Below are positions 8,197 through 15,913 of a stretch of 64,000 nt of DNA, in pieces. How positions within the stretch are numbered: the stretch's first letter is position 1; every line of letters begins with the position of its first letter. A model generated the notes under the pieces. The model saw only the letters and a program-made list of their open reading frames with translations, had not been told where the DNA came from and did not search any database. The stretch comes from Flavobacterium cucumis (lineage in GTDB: Bacteria > Bacteroidota > Bacteroidia > Flavobacteriales > Flavobacteriaceae): positions 1 through 64,000 of the forward strand of contig NZ_FRYK01000004.1 in assembly GCF_900148835.1 (NCBI RefSeq). The letters are read 5' to 3'. The position numbers were made by a program, and so were the translations under genes.

Positions 8197-8574
8197 ATGA
8201 AAAAATATCACATCATATTGTTTTTACTTTTAGGGTTGTTTTTAGTGCCTGGAAGTGTTATGGCTTGTGATATGGATAACTCAAAGTCCATTTGTGAAAA
8301 AGAAATTACTACAAGTAACACCGATAAAAAATGTTGTTGTGGTAACGATAATTCAAATGAAAGTGAGAACAAAGGTTGTGAAGGAAATTGTATGGATTCT
8401 AAATGCGGCTGTACTTCAAGTTGTACATCAGTTTCGCTGAGTTTTTTAGCAGATAGTAATTTTACATTTCAAGAGGTTTACTTTTCAATATTTAAAAAAG
8501 TAAGTTTTTCTTATACTACACCGTCAATTTCTGATGGTTTTCATTCCATTTGGTTAATACCTAAAATAGGTTAA
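8197..8574 (+). CDS. exported cysteine-rich protein, probable metal-binding
   Basis: A signal peptide (MKKYHIILFLLLGLFLVPGSVMA) leads into a short hydrophilic stretch with ten cysteines in about 50 residues, including KKCCCGN, GCEGNC and KCGC. The last 45 residues are cysteine-free and aromatic (FTFQEVYFSIFKKVSFSY). I know no named family. Clustered CC, CxC and CxxxC pairs suit binding of soft metals such as copper. It stands immediately upstream of an exported HMA protein, a copper-type AraC regulator and a copper ATPase, all in the same direction. A periplasmic copper buffer is the inference. Confidence 0.65.
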   Translation: MKKYHIILFLLLGLFLVPGSVMACDMDNSKSICEKEITTSNTDKKCCCGNDNSNESENKGCEGNCMDSKCGCTSSCTSVSLSFLADSNFTFQEVYFSIFKKVSFSYTTPSISDGFHSIWLIPKIG

Positions 8575-8582
8575 ATTCTTTT

Positions 8583-8606
8583 TTTGACAGCCACTAGTGT
8601 GTCAAA
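8583..8606 (+). terminator. weak hairpin after the Cys-rich gene
   Basis: TTTGACA and TGTCAAA form a 7-bp stem with a 10-base loop in an AT-rich stretch just after the stop codon. It lacks a clean T tract, so it could attenuate rather than stop transcription. The rest of the 185-base gap before the next gene shows no other structure. Confidence 0.3.
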
Positions 8607-8759
8607 TTTATAGCATTGCTATTAAATTAATCATCAGTTTACTTTCCGTTTTTAAAATTATTATTAATTATTTCAAACCGATAGACTTCTAAACTGTAAT
8701 TCATTATTTATTTATCAACTTATCAAAGGAATTCACTTTGATACAAATACATTATTAAA

Positions 8760-9617
8760 ATGAAAAATTCATTTAAAAATATAATGGTAGCAACTTTTGT
8801 ATTGCTATCTATTACAATCAATGCACAAATAAATAATGCTACAACTGAAACCGTTACCATATACGGTAATTGTGGCATGTGCGAAGCTAAAATCGAAAAA
8901 GCAGGAAATATTAAAAAAGTAGCTCAAGTAGATTGGAATCAAGAAACTCAAATGGCCACTTTAACTTATGATGCTGCTAAAACTAATCCAGATGAAATTC
9001 TGAAACGAATTGCATTAGCGGGTTATGATAGCGACCAATTCCTTGCGCCAGATGATGTATATAGTAAACTTCCAGGATGTTGTCAATATGATAGAGTAGC
9101 AAAAATTCCAGTAAAAGAAGTAGCTATGGAAGATCACAGTAATCATGCGAATCATCAGGACATGAAAGTAATAGCAACTTCTAAAAATACAGAATTACAA
9201 ACGGTTTTTGATACTTATTTTTTACTAAAAGATGTATTGATTACCTCTGATGCTTCTGCTACGTCAACAGCTGCTGAAAAATTAGTTACAGCTCTTAACA
9301 ATGTTAAAATGGATAAATTAGAGATGGATGTACACATGGTTTGGATGAAAGTATTCAATCAATTAAAAACAGATGCCACTCAAATAGCGACTGCAAAAGA
9401 TATTAAAAAGCAACGTCATCATTTCGTAACTTTATCCAATGAGATGTATTCATTAATGAAAGTAGCTAAATACGATACAACGGTGTATTACCAACACTGT
9501 CCTATGGCAAACGACGGAAAAGGAGCCAATTGGTTAAGCAAAGAAAATGAAGTGAAGAATCCTTATTACGGAAGTAGAATGCTAACTTGTGGAAAAACAG
9601 TTGAAACCCTTAAATAA
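8760..9617 (+). CDS. exported HMA-domain protein with DUF3347 copper-binding domain
   Basis: Signal peptide (1-22), then a heavy-metal-associated fold with GNCGMCEAKIE (C38, C41), which would bind Cu(I). A His/Asp-rich linker follows (DHSNHANHQDMK, about 126-138). The C-terminal half is a DUF3347-like helical domain ending in YYQHCPMAND and YYGSRMLTCG, the conserved copper-ligand motifs of that domain. HMA domains are usually cytoplasmic; here the signal peptide puts it in the periplasm. The stop overlaps the start of the HMA-AraC gene by one base (TAATG), indicating translational coupling and a shared copper role. Confidence 0.85.
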   Translation: MKNSFKNIMVATFVLLSITINAQINNATTETVTIYGNCGMCEAKIEKAGNIKKVAQVDWNQETQMATLTYDAAKTNPDEILKRIALAGYDSDQFLAPDDVYSKLPGCCQYDRVAKIPVKEVAMEDHSNHANHQDMKVIATSKNTELQTVFDTYFLLKDVLITSDASATSTAAEKLVTALNNVKMDKLEMDVHMVWMKVFNQLKTDATQIATAKDIKKQRHHFVTLSNEMYSLMKVAKYDTTVYYQHCPMANDGKGANWLSKENEVKNPYYGSRMLTCGKTVETLK

Positions 9618-10177
9618 TGATTTTACACATAAAAAATATGGTTTGCGACCGATGTAAAATGGTAGTGAAGTCTGAGTTAGAACAACTCGGGCTTCAATTG
9701 CTATCGGTTGATTTAGGTAAGGTTGAAATCAAGAATACTATTAATGAAAACAAGAAAAATGAAATTTCTAAAGTTTTAATAGCACTGGGATTTGAATTGA
9801 TTGACGATAAAAAAAGCAGGATTATCGAAAAAATCAAAACCTTGCTTAGAGATCTTATCCAAAATAAAAATGCCGATTTAAATCAAAATTTATCTGCCTA
9901 TATAGCTGATCATCTAAATCATGATTACAGTAAATTGAGTAACTTATTTTCAGAAGTGGAAGGAATTAGTATTGAAAAATACTATATCAACCTAAAAATA
10001 GAGAAAGCAAAAGAGTTAGTAATGTACGACGAATTGAGTCTAAGTGAAATTGCTGACTTACTGAATTACAGTAGTGTAGCGCATTTGAGTAACCAATTTA
10101 AAAAAGTCACTGGATTTACACCCACGCATTTCAAGCAAATCAAAGAAGCCAAACGCATCCAAATTGATAAAATATAA
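9617..10177 (+). CDS. HMA-AraC fusion: probable copper-sensing transcription regulator
   Basis: Residues 1-65 look like a heavy-metal-associated domain with NMVCDRC (C10, C13). Residues about 85-180 are an AraC-type DNA-binding domain, with first HTH LSLSEIADLLNYSSVAHLSNQFKK and the family ending GFTPTHFKQIKEAKR. So the regulator carries its own metal-binding domain in place of the usual cupin-like sensor. It is encoded between an exported copper protein and a copper ATPase, and is coupled to the former by a TAATG overlap. I infer a cytoplasmic one-component Cu(I) sensor controlling this cluster. The family is seen in Bacteroidota, but I know of no characterised member. Confidence 0.8.
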   Translation: MILHIKNMVCDRCKMVVKSELEQLGLQLLSVDLGKVEIKNTINENKKNEISKVLIALGFELIDDKKSRIIEKIKTLLRDLIQNKNADLNQNLSAYIADHLNHDYSKLSNLFSEVEGISIEKYYINLKIEKAKELVMYDELSLSEIADLLNYSSVAHLSNQFKKVTGFTPTHFKQIKEAKRIQIDKI

Positions 10178-10191
10178 ATGATGTAAATCAT
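10178..10191. promoter_or_regulatory. perfect palindrome ATGAT-GTAA-ATCAT upstream of the copper ATPase
   Basis: Begins at the base after the AraC stop codon. The core TGAT-N4-ATCA is the FNR/Crp-family half-site pair, identical in its arms to the palindrome before nirK at the other end of the window. A candidate -7 element for the ATPase, GAACTTTG, lies at 10229-10236, placing the palindrome near -55. Operator identity is inferred. Confidence 0.4.
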
Positions 10192-10256
10192 AGCCATAAT
10201 TATACAACACATTGCCGGTTTTTCATTCGAACTTTGTATCATTAAATCCGTTAAAA

Positions 10257-12677
10257 ATGAAAACAGTAAAAACACAACCGTATGCCATCCCACTCGAAAA
10301 TGTGGAAAGCGAGCATTGTGCTATGATTGTAAATAAAGGATTGCAGACTGTTACCGAAATTTCTCAACTAAAAGTAGCATTAAATAACAAACAAGCAATC
10401 ATTGAAACCGATAAACCTGAAATTGCGATACCTAATGCTGTTAAAACCATCCGTGATTTAGGTTATGACGTAGCCACAACTACACAAACCATTCCTGTGT
10501 TGCAAATGACTTGTGCTTCCTGTGCTGTGAGTGTAGAGAGTATCATTAAGTTTCTTCCTGGAGTAGTCAACGCTTCGGTAAATTATGCTTCAGCGGAAGT
10601 TAAAGTAGAATATATTCCTAGTTTAGTTACGCTAAATCAAATGCGTGAAGCTGTCCAAAGTATTGGTTATGATTTATTTTTGAATCAAGATAATGCCCAA
10701 CAAGAAACTCTAGAGGATGTCCACCAAAGAAAGCAAAAGCAATTAAAGGTAAAAACAATTGGAGCCATCCTTTTATCGATTCCGTTAGTGGTAATTGGGA
10801 TGTTTTTTATGGAGATTCCGTATGCGAATTATATCATGTGGGTATTGGCAACACCAATAGTTCTTTATTATGGGAAAGATTTCTTTGTTAACGCTTGGAA
10901 ACAGTTAAAGCATCGCTCGGCTAACATGGACACTTTAGTAGCTTTGAGTACAGGTGTCGCTTATGTTTTTAGTATATTCAACACGCTTTTTCCCGATTAT
11001 TGGCACGCAAAAGGATTACACGCGCATGTGTATTTTGAAGCTGCTGGGGTGGTAATTGCCTTTATTCTATTAGGTAAATTATTGGAAGAAAATGCCAAGG
11101 GAAATACTTCCTCCGCCATTAAAAAGTTAATTGGCTTGCAACCCAAAACGGTAAACATTGTTGATGCCAATGGGAACCAAATGGAATTACCTATTGAGCA
11201 AGTCGAAGTGGGAATGACCATCATGGTAAAACCTGGTGAAAAAGTAGCGGTTGACGGAATCGTAACACAAGGAAGTTCGTTTGTAGATGAAAGTATGTTG
11301 AGTGGTGAACCTGTTCCAGTACGAAAAGAAGCAAATGACAAAGTATTTTCGGGAACCATTAACCAAAAAGGAAGTTTTCAATTCAAAGCCGAAAAAGTGG
11401 GTACCGACACCCTGCTTTCGCACATTATTAAAATGGTTCAAGAAGCCCAAGGAAGTAAAGCACCAGTTCAAAAATTAGTAGATAAAATTGCCAGTATTTT
11501 TGTTCCAATTGTTATTGCAATTGCTTTATTAGCACTAATCGTTTGGATGGTTTTTGGAGGAGAAAACGGATTTACTCAAGGCTTATTGGCATTAGTAACG
11601 GTTTTAGTAATTGCATGTCCGTGTGCTTTAGGTTTAGCCACACCAACTGCCATTATGGTTGGAGTAGGAAAAGGAGCTGAGCAAGGTATTTTAATCAAGG
11701 ATGCAGAGAGTTTGGAATTAGCCAAAAAAATCAATGCAATTATTTTAGATAAAACAGGAACTATTACCAAAGGGAAACCAACCGTAACGGATTCGATTTG
11801 GACAGAAGAAAACGATACATTGAAACAAATTTTAGTGGCTATCGAAAAACAATCAGAACATCCATTGGCAGAAGCGGTAGTTCAGTATTATAAAGAGGAA
11901 AGTTCAGTAGTCATCCATCACATAGAAAGCATTACAGGAAAAGGAGTGAAGGCACATTACAATGGAGCCTACTATTTCGTTGGGAATAAAAAATTACTTG
12001 TTGAAAATGGTATTTCCATCTCGGAAAAGTTAGAACAAGAAGCCTCTAAATGGTTGGAAGCAGCTAAAACTGTAATTTGGTTTGCTAATGATAAAAATGC
12101 GTTAGCTGTTTTAACCATTGCCGACGAAATCAAAGCAACTTCTAAAGTCGCCATAGAAACGCTTCAAGATATGAATATTGAAGTATATATGCTTACTGGT
12201 GATAATACAAATACAGCCAAAGCAGTAGCAGAACAAGTAGGCATTACTCATTACAAAGGGGAAGTCTTACCCAAAGACAAAGCCGATTTTGTAAAAGAAC
12301 TTCAAGCAAAAGGAAAAATTGTAGCTATGGTGGGTGACGGTATTAACGACAGTACCGCTTTAGCGCAAGCCAATGTAAGTATTGCTATGGGAAAAGGAAG
12401 TGACATTGCTATTGATGTAGCTAAAATGACGATTATTTCATCCGACTTATCAAAAATTCCATTGGCCATTAAGATTTCAGCTAGAACCGTGAATACCATC
12501 AAACAGAATCTCTTTTGGGCATTCATTTATAATATCATCGGAATTCCCATTGCTGCCGGAATTTTATATCCCATAAACGGATTTTTATTGAATCCAATGA
12601 TTGCCGGAGCTGCCATGGCACTAAGTAGTGTTAGTGTAGTTGCTAATAGTTTACGATTAAAATATTTCAATAATTAA
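10257..12677 (+). CDS. copA: Cu(I)-exporting P1B-type ATPase
   Basis: Heavy-metal P-type ATPase of 806 aa that pumps Cu(I) out of the cytoplasm. A degenerate first HMA domain (1-65, ESEHCAMIV in place of GMxCxxC) precedes an intact second HMA (MTCASC, about 84-89). Eight membrane helices follow with the CPC metal-site motif IACPCALGLATPTA (about 452-465), the phosphorylation site DKTGTITKG (Asp about 498), SEHPLAEA (about 533), MLTGDN, and GDGINDSTALAQA (about 693). I start at MKTVKTQPYAIP. An upstream TTG would add 15 residues without coding character and would cover the probable promoter. A copper chaperone gene follows after 11 bases. Confidence 0.93.
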   Translation: MKTVKTQPYAIPLENVESEHCAMIVNKGLQTVTEISQLKVALNNKQAIIETDKPEIAIPNAVKTIRDLGYDVATTTQTIPVLQMTCASCAVSVESIIKFLPGVVNASVNYASAEVKVEYIPSLVTLNQMREAVQSIGYDLFLNQDNAQQETLEDVHQRKQKQLKVKTIGAILLSIPLVVIGMFFMEIPYANYIMWVLATPIVLYYGKDFFVNAWKQLKHRSANMDTLVALSTGVAYVFSIFNTLFPDYWHAKGLHAHVYFEAAGVVIAFILLGKLLEENAKGNTSSAIKKLIGLQPKTVNIVDANGNQMELPIEQVEVGMTIMVKPGEKVAVDGIVTQGSSFVDESMLSGEPVPVRKEANDKVFSGTINQKGSFQFKAEKVGTDTLLSHIIKMVQEAQGSKAPVQKLVDKIASIFVPIVIAIALLALIVWMVFGGENGFTQGLLALVTVLVIACPCALGLATPTAIMVGVGKGAEQGILIKDAESLELAKKINAIILDKTGTITKGKPTVTDSIWTEENDTLKQILVAIEKQSEHPLAEAVVQYYKEESSVVIHHIESITGKGVKAHYNGAYYFVGNKKLLVENGISISEKLEQEASKWLEAAKTVIWFANDKNALAVLTIADEIKATSKVAIETLQDMNIEVYMLTGDNTNTAKAVAEQVGITHYKGEVLPKDKADFVKELQAKGKIVAMVGDGINDSTALAQANVSIAMGKGSDIAIDVAKMTIISSDLSKIPLAIKISARTVNTIKQNLFWAFIYNIIGIPIAAGILYPINGFLLNPMIAGAAMALSSVSVVANSLRLKYFNN

Positions 12678-12688
12678 AAAATATCAAA

Positions 12689-12910
12689 ATGAAAAATAAC
12701 ATTTTAAAATTCAAAACGAATATCAATTGTATGGGCTGTGTAGCCAAAGTAACTCCCGAGTTAAACCAACTAACTGAAATTGAAAATTGGGAAGTAGATA
12801 TCCAAAATAAAGAAAAAATACTAACCGTTACTGCATCATCTGAAAAAGAAGTGGAAATTGTGCAAGCGGTTGAAAAAGCAGGATTTAGAATTGAAAAAAT
12901 TAATTCATAA
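12689..12910 (+). CDS. copper chaperone, HMA-domain protein
   Basis: A 73-aa single HMA domain: NINCMGCVAKVTPELNQL supplies the metal-binding CxxC, and the rest fits the beta-alpha-beta-beta-alpha-beta fold ending in AVEKAGFRIEKI. CopZ-like proteins deliver Cu(I) to the ATPase or its regulator in the cytoplasm. It lies 11 bases behind the ATPase and is surely co-transcribed. There is no signal peptide, unlike the HMA protein upstream. Confidence 0.85.
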   Translation: MKNNILKFKTNINCMGCVAKVTPELNQLTEIENWEVDIQNKEKILTVTASSEKEVEIVQAVEKAGFRIEKINS

Positions 12911-12933
12911 TTCTACCTGCGTCATTTTGAGTA

Positions 12934-13121
12934 TTATTTCGGTTCTAGAGTTCTCGATACTATTTTCAAAAGTAAAAATTGGCATTTTTCCTTTTAAAAA
13001 TCACTCGAAGTGACGGTAGTGTTATTTCGGTTCTAGAGTTCTCGATACTATTTTCAAAAGTAAAAATTGGCATTTTTCCTTTTAAAAATCACTCGAAGTG
13101 ACGGTAGTGTTATATCGGTTC
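12934..13121. repeat. 88-bp tandem repeat, two full copies plus 12 bases
   Basis: Copies at 12934-13021 and 13022-13109 appear identical; 13110-13121 starts a third copy with one mismatch. Each unit contains TTCTCGATACTATTTTC and ends in CACTCGAAGTGACGG, hallmarks of a Flavobacteriaceae interspersed palindrome. The flank at 12919-12935 (GCGTCATTTTGAGTATT) is an imperfect inverted match to the unit end. The whole element fills most of the gap between the chaperone and the multicopper oxidase genes. It is not a CRISPR: there are no spacers. Confidence 0.85.
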
Positions 13122-13170
13122 GCATTTTATATAATTATACCCAACAGGTTTACTTTCTGAAAATATAAAT

Positions 13171-15435
13171 ATGGAAAAACAAAAAAACATTTCAAAAATA
13201 GTCACACTTATAGTCATCATGGTATTATCGGCACAAACATTATTTTCCCAAAAAATAGTACGCTACGATTTATACGTTCGTGATACGATTGTTAACTATT
13301 CTGGAAAAGAAAAAAGAGCCATTGCGGTTAATGGTCAAATCCCGATGCCGACTTTAACTTTTACGGAAGGAGATATTGCCGAAATATATGTCCATAATGA
13401 ATTGAAAGAAACCACTTCGCTGCATTGGCACGGATTATTTTTGCCTAATAAAGAAGATGGAGTACCGAATTTAACCCAAATGCCCATTCAACCAGGTACA
13501 ACACATAAATACACATTTCCTATTATCCAAAACGGAACCCATTGGTATCATTCACACTCAGGATTACAAGAACAAATCGGAATGTATGGTATGTTCATCA
13601 TGAATAAAAAAGAAGACGATCTTACTTTTAGAAAAGGTATTGATGATTTACCAACGATTCCTGTCATTTTAAGTGAATGGACCGATTTAAAGCCCGAAAA
13701 TGTTCATCGAATGTTACACAATGCCTCGGATTGGTTTGCCATCAAAAAAGGTTCCACACAGAGTTATAGCGAAGCCATTAAGCAAGGGCATTTTAAAACA
13801 AAACTAGGTAACGAGTGGAAACGTATGAATGCTATGGATGTGAGCGACGTTTATTACGAAAAGTTTCTTATTAACGGTAAAAACGAAAGTCAATTAGCAC
13901 AGTTCAAAGGAGGTGATAAAGTCCGATTGCGTATTGCTAATGGCGGTGCGTCCTCTTATTTTTGGTTGACCTATGCCGGTGGAAAAATTACGGTAGTGGC
14001 TAGTGATGGAAATGATGTGGCGCCTGTGGAAGTAGATCGATTACTTATTTCAGTTTCCGAAACCTATGATGTCATAGTGACAATTCCAGCCGATAATACT
14101 TCGTATGAATTTTTGGCTACTGCCGAAGACAGAACAAAATCCGCATCCCTTTACATTGGAAATGGGATTAAACAATTGATTTCACCTTTACCAAAATTGA
14201 AGTATTTTGAAGGGATGAAAATGATGAATGACATGATGAAAATGAATGGGGAATTAGACGATATGGGAATGAGCATGTCTTTAAACCAAATGGATATGAA
14301 CGTAGTGATGTATCCCGAAATTACAGGTGAAGCTGATAATAAAGAGAAAAAAACAGAACCAAAAGCAGCAAACGGTCACGAACATTCCAATCACAATAAA
14401 TACGATGCTAATGCATTGGCAAATATTACCACGCTTAATTATGCCATGCTAAAAGCAACTGAAAAAACAACATTACCAAAAGATGCTCCGGTAAAAGAAC
14501 TTCGTTTTGAACTTACGGGAAACATGAACCGTTATGTTTGGAGTATGGACAACAAAGTGATTTCAGAAACGGATAAAATCTTAATTAAGAAAGGCGAAAA
14601 TGTTCGAATTACGCTCTACAACGGTTCCATGATGCGCCATCCAATGCATTTACACGGACACGATTTTAGAATCATTAACGGACAAGGTGATTATGCACCT
14701 TTAAAAAACGTAATGGATATTATGCCCATGGAAACCAATGTAATTGAATTTAATGCCAATGTTGAAGGCGATTGGTTTTTTCATTGTCACATTTTGTACC
14801 ACATGATGGCAGGAATGGGCAGGATTTTTACTTATGAAAATCAAGAACCTAATCCATTAATCCCGAATCCCAAATTAGCCCAACGTAAATTATACGCAGA
14901 TGATAGCGCTTTTCACATCATGGCTGAAAATGATTTTGCTACTAATGGAAACGATGGTATGGCAATGATCCAAAACACCCGTTGGAGTTTGGGCGCAGAA
15001 TGGAGATTAGGATATAACGACATGCATGGTTATGAAGCCGAATTTCACTTGGGAAGATACATCGGTAAAATGCAGTGGTTCATGCCATTTATCGGTTTCG
15101 ATTGGCGTTACCGAGATATGGAAGGTGAGATAGAAAAAAATATCTTCGGACAAAAAAATACAAAAGACCACAGAGCCGTTTTAAGTGCTGGTTTTGCCTA
15201 TACCTTACCCATGTTGGTACAATTCCAAGCTGAGGTGTTTCAAGATGGAAATCTAAGATTGCAATTAATGCGAGAAGATATTCCTGTTTCCAACCGATTA
15301 CGAATGGGGTTCATGGTTAATACCGATACCGAATACATGTTGGAAGCACGTTACATCCTAAAACGAAATCTTAGTCTAAGAACCCATTACGATAGTGATA
15401 TGGGATTTGGAGTAGGGTTGAATTTGAATTATTAA
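13171..15435 (+). CDS. multicopper oxidase with CopB-like C-terminal barrel region
   Basis: Periplasmic/outer-membrane copper oxidase of 754 aa. After a signal peptide (about 1-26) the cupredoxin domains carry all four copper motifs: SLHWHGLF (85-87), HWYHSHSG (127-129), HPMHLHGHDF (about 490-496) and FFHCHILYHMMAGM (about 537-547). A Met-rich stretch (about 350-380, MKMMNDMMKMNGELDDMGM) could bind Cu(I). Residues about 575-754 are not part of a normal CopA-type oxidase. They are alternating aromatic beta strands (WSLGAEWRLGYNDMHG, HYDSDMGFGVGLNLNY) like the CopB outer-membrane protein. It probably oxidises Cu(I) to the less toxic Cu(II), anchored by its own barrel-like tail. Confidence 0.87.
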   Translation: MEKQKNISKIVTLIVIMVLSAQTLFSQKIVRYDLYVRDTIVNYSGKEKRAIAVNGQIPMPTLTFTEGDIAEIYVHNELKETTSLHWHGLFLPNKEDGVPNLTQMPIQPGTTHKYTFPIIQNGTHWYHSHSGLQEQIGMYGMFIMNKKEDDLTFRKGIDDLPTIPVILSEWTDLKPENVHRMLHNASDWFAIKKGSTQSYSEAIKQGHFKTKLGNEWKRMNAMDVSDVYYEKFLINGKNESQLAQFKGGDKVRLRIANGGASSYFWLTYAGGKITVVASDGNDVAPVEVDRLLISVSETYDVIVTIPADNTSYEFLATAEDRTKSASLYIGNGIKQLISPLPKLKYFEGMKMMNDMMKMNGELDDMGMSMSLNQMDMNVVMYPEITGEADNKEKKTEPKAANGHEHSNHNKYDANALANITTLNYAMLKATEKTTLPKDAPVKELRFELTGNMNRYVWSMDNKVISETDKILIKKGENVRITLYNGSMMRHPMHLHGHDFRIINGQGDYAPLKNVMDIMPMETNVIEFNANVEGDWFFHCHILYHMMAGMGRIFTYENQEPNPLIPNPKLAQRKLYADDSAFHIMAENDFATNGNDGMAMIQNTRWSLGAEWRLGYNDMHGYEAEFHLGRYIGKMQWFMPFIGFDWRYRDMEGEIEKNIFGQKNTKDHRAVLSAGFAYTLPMLVQFQAEVFQDGNLRLQLMREDIPVSNRLRMGFMVNTDTEYMLEARYILKRNLSLRTHYDSDMGFGVGLNLNY

Positions 15436-15472
15436 TAGAAAAGAGCGCTTTTCAACTGCGCTCTTTTCTATT
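15434..15472 (+). terminator. strong terminator of the copper module
   Basis: A perfect 15-bp stem (15434-15448 with 15458-15472) with a 9-base loop overlaps the oxidase stop codon. It is AT/GC balanced with a GAGCGC core and works in either direction. It closes the copper gene set. Confidence 0.85.
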
Positions 15473-15913
15473 AAAATCAGTTTTATAATAATTTTGTAAG
15501 TCTTTCTAGGTTTTACTTGCCGATACAATATCTTTTTTCTCTTTATTCATAAGGGTTGAAGAGGGTGGAGGTGTACTCGAGGTGTTAAAAATAAGATTAA
15601 AAAATATTATATTAGTATCCAATGATATCGTTTTTTAGTCCAAAGTATAAAAAAATACCCAAACGTGAAATAAATTGAAAATAAATAGTTGTAATATAAC
15701 TTTGAGTTTTTCTTTTAAATCTTTCAAACTTAAATTTGGAAATGGTACATATAACCAATCTCAATTCGATATGATTTAAAATAATATTTAAGTAACATTT
15801 TCAGTATTAAAATAATGAAAACTAAAACATTTTTTCAATTATGCTATTTTAATCATGTCAACGTTTATGTAATTTAACTTATTTATTTAAATTTATAACT
15901 ATAAAATTACAAA
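15473..15913. other. AT-rich intergenic region, 441 bases
   Basis: No ORF, RNA gene or repeat is recognised. Only a short G-rich patch near 15555-15580 breaks the very AT-rich sequence. The promoter of the CHAT protein gene must lie here, but no perfect TAnnTTTG element was found close to its ATG. Confidence 0.5.

Noticed and set aside
10212..10256. TTG-initiated extension of the copper ATPase by 15 residues
   Set aside because: No coding character, covers the likely promoter (GAACTTTG), and a normal ATG follows with the first recognisable HMA residues.
11187..11471. Long open frames antisense to the copper ATPase
   Set aside because: Shadow frames of a well-defined gene; many similar ones occur across the window and none shows a domain.
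12934..13121. Possible CRISPR array
   Set aside because: Direct tandem copies without spacers, and no cas genes in the window.
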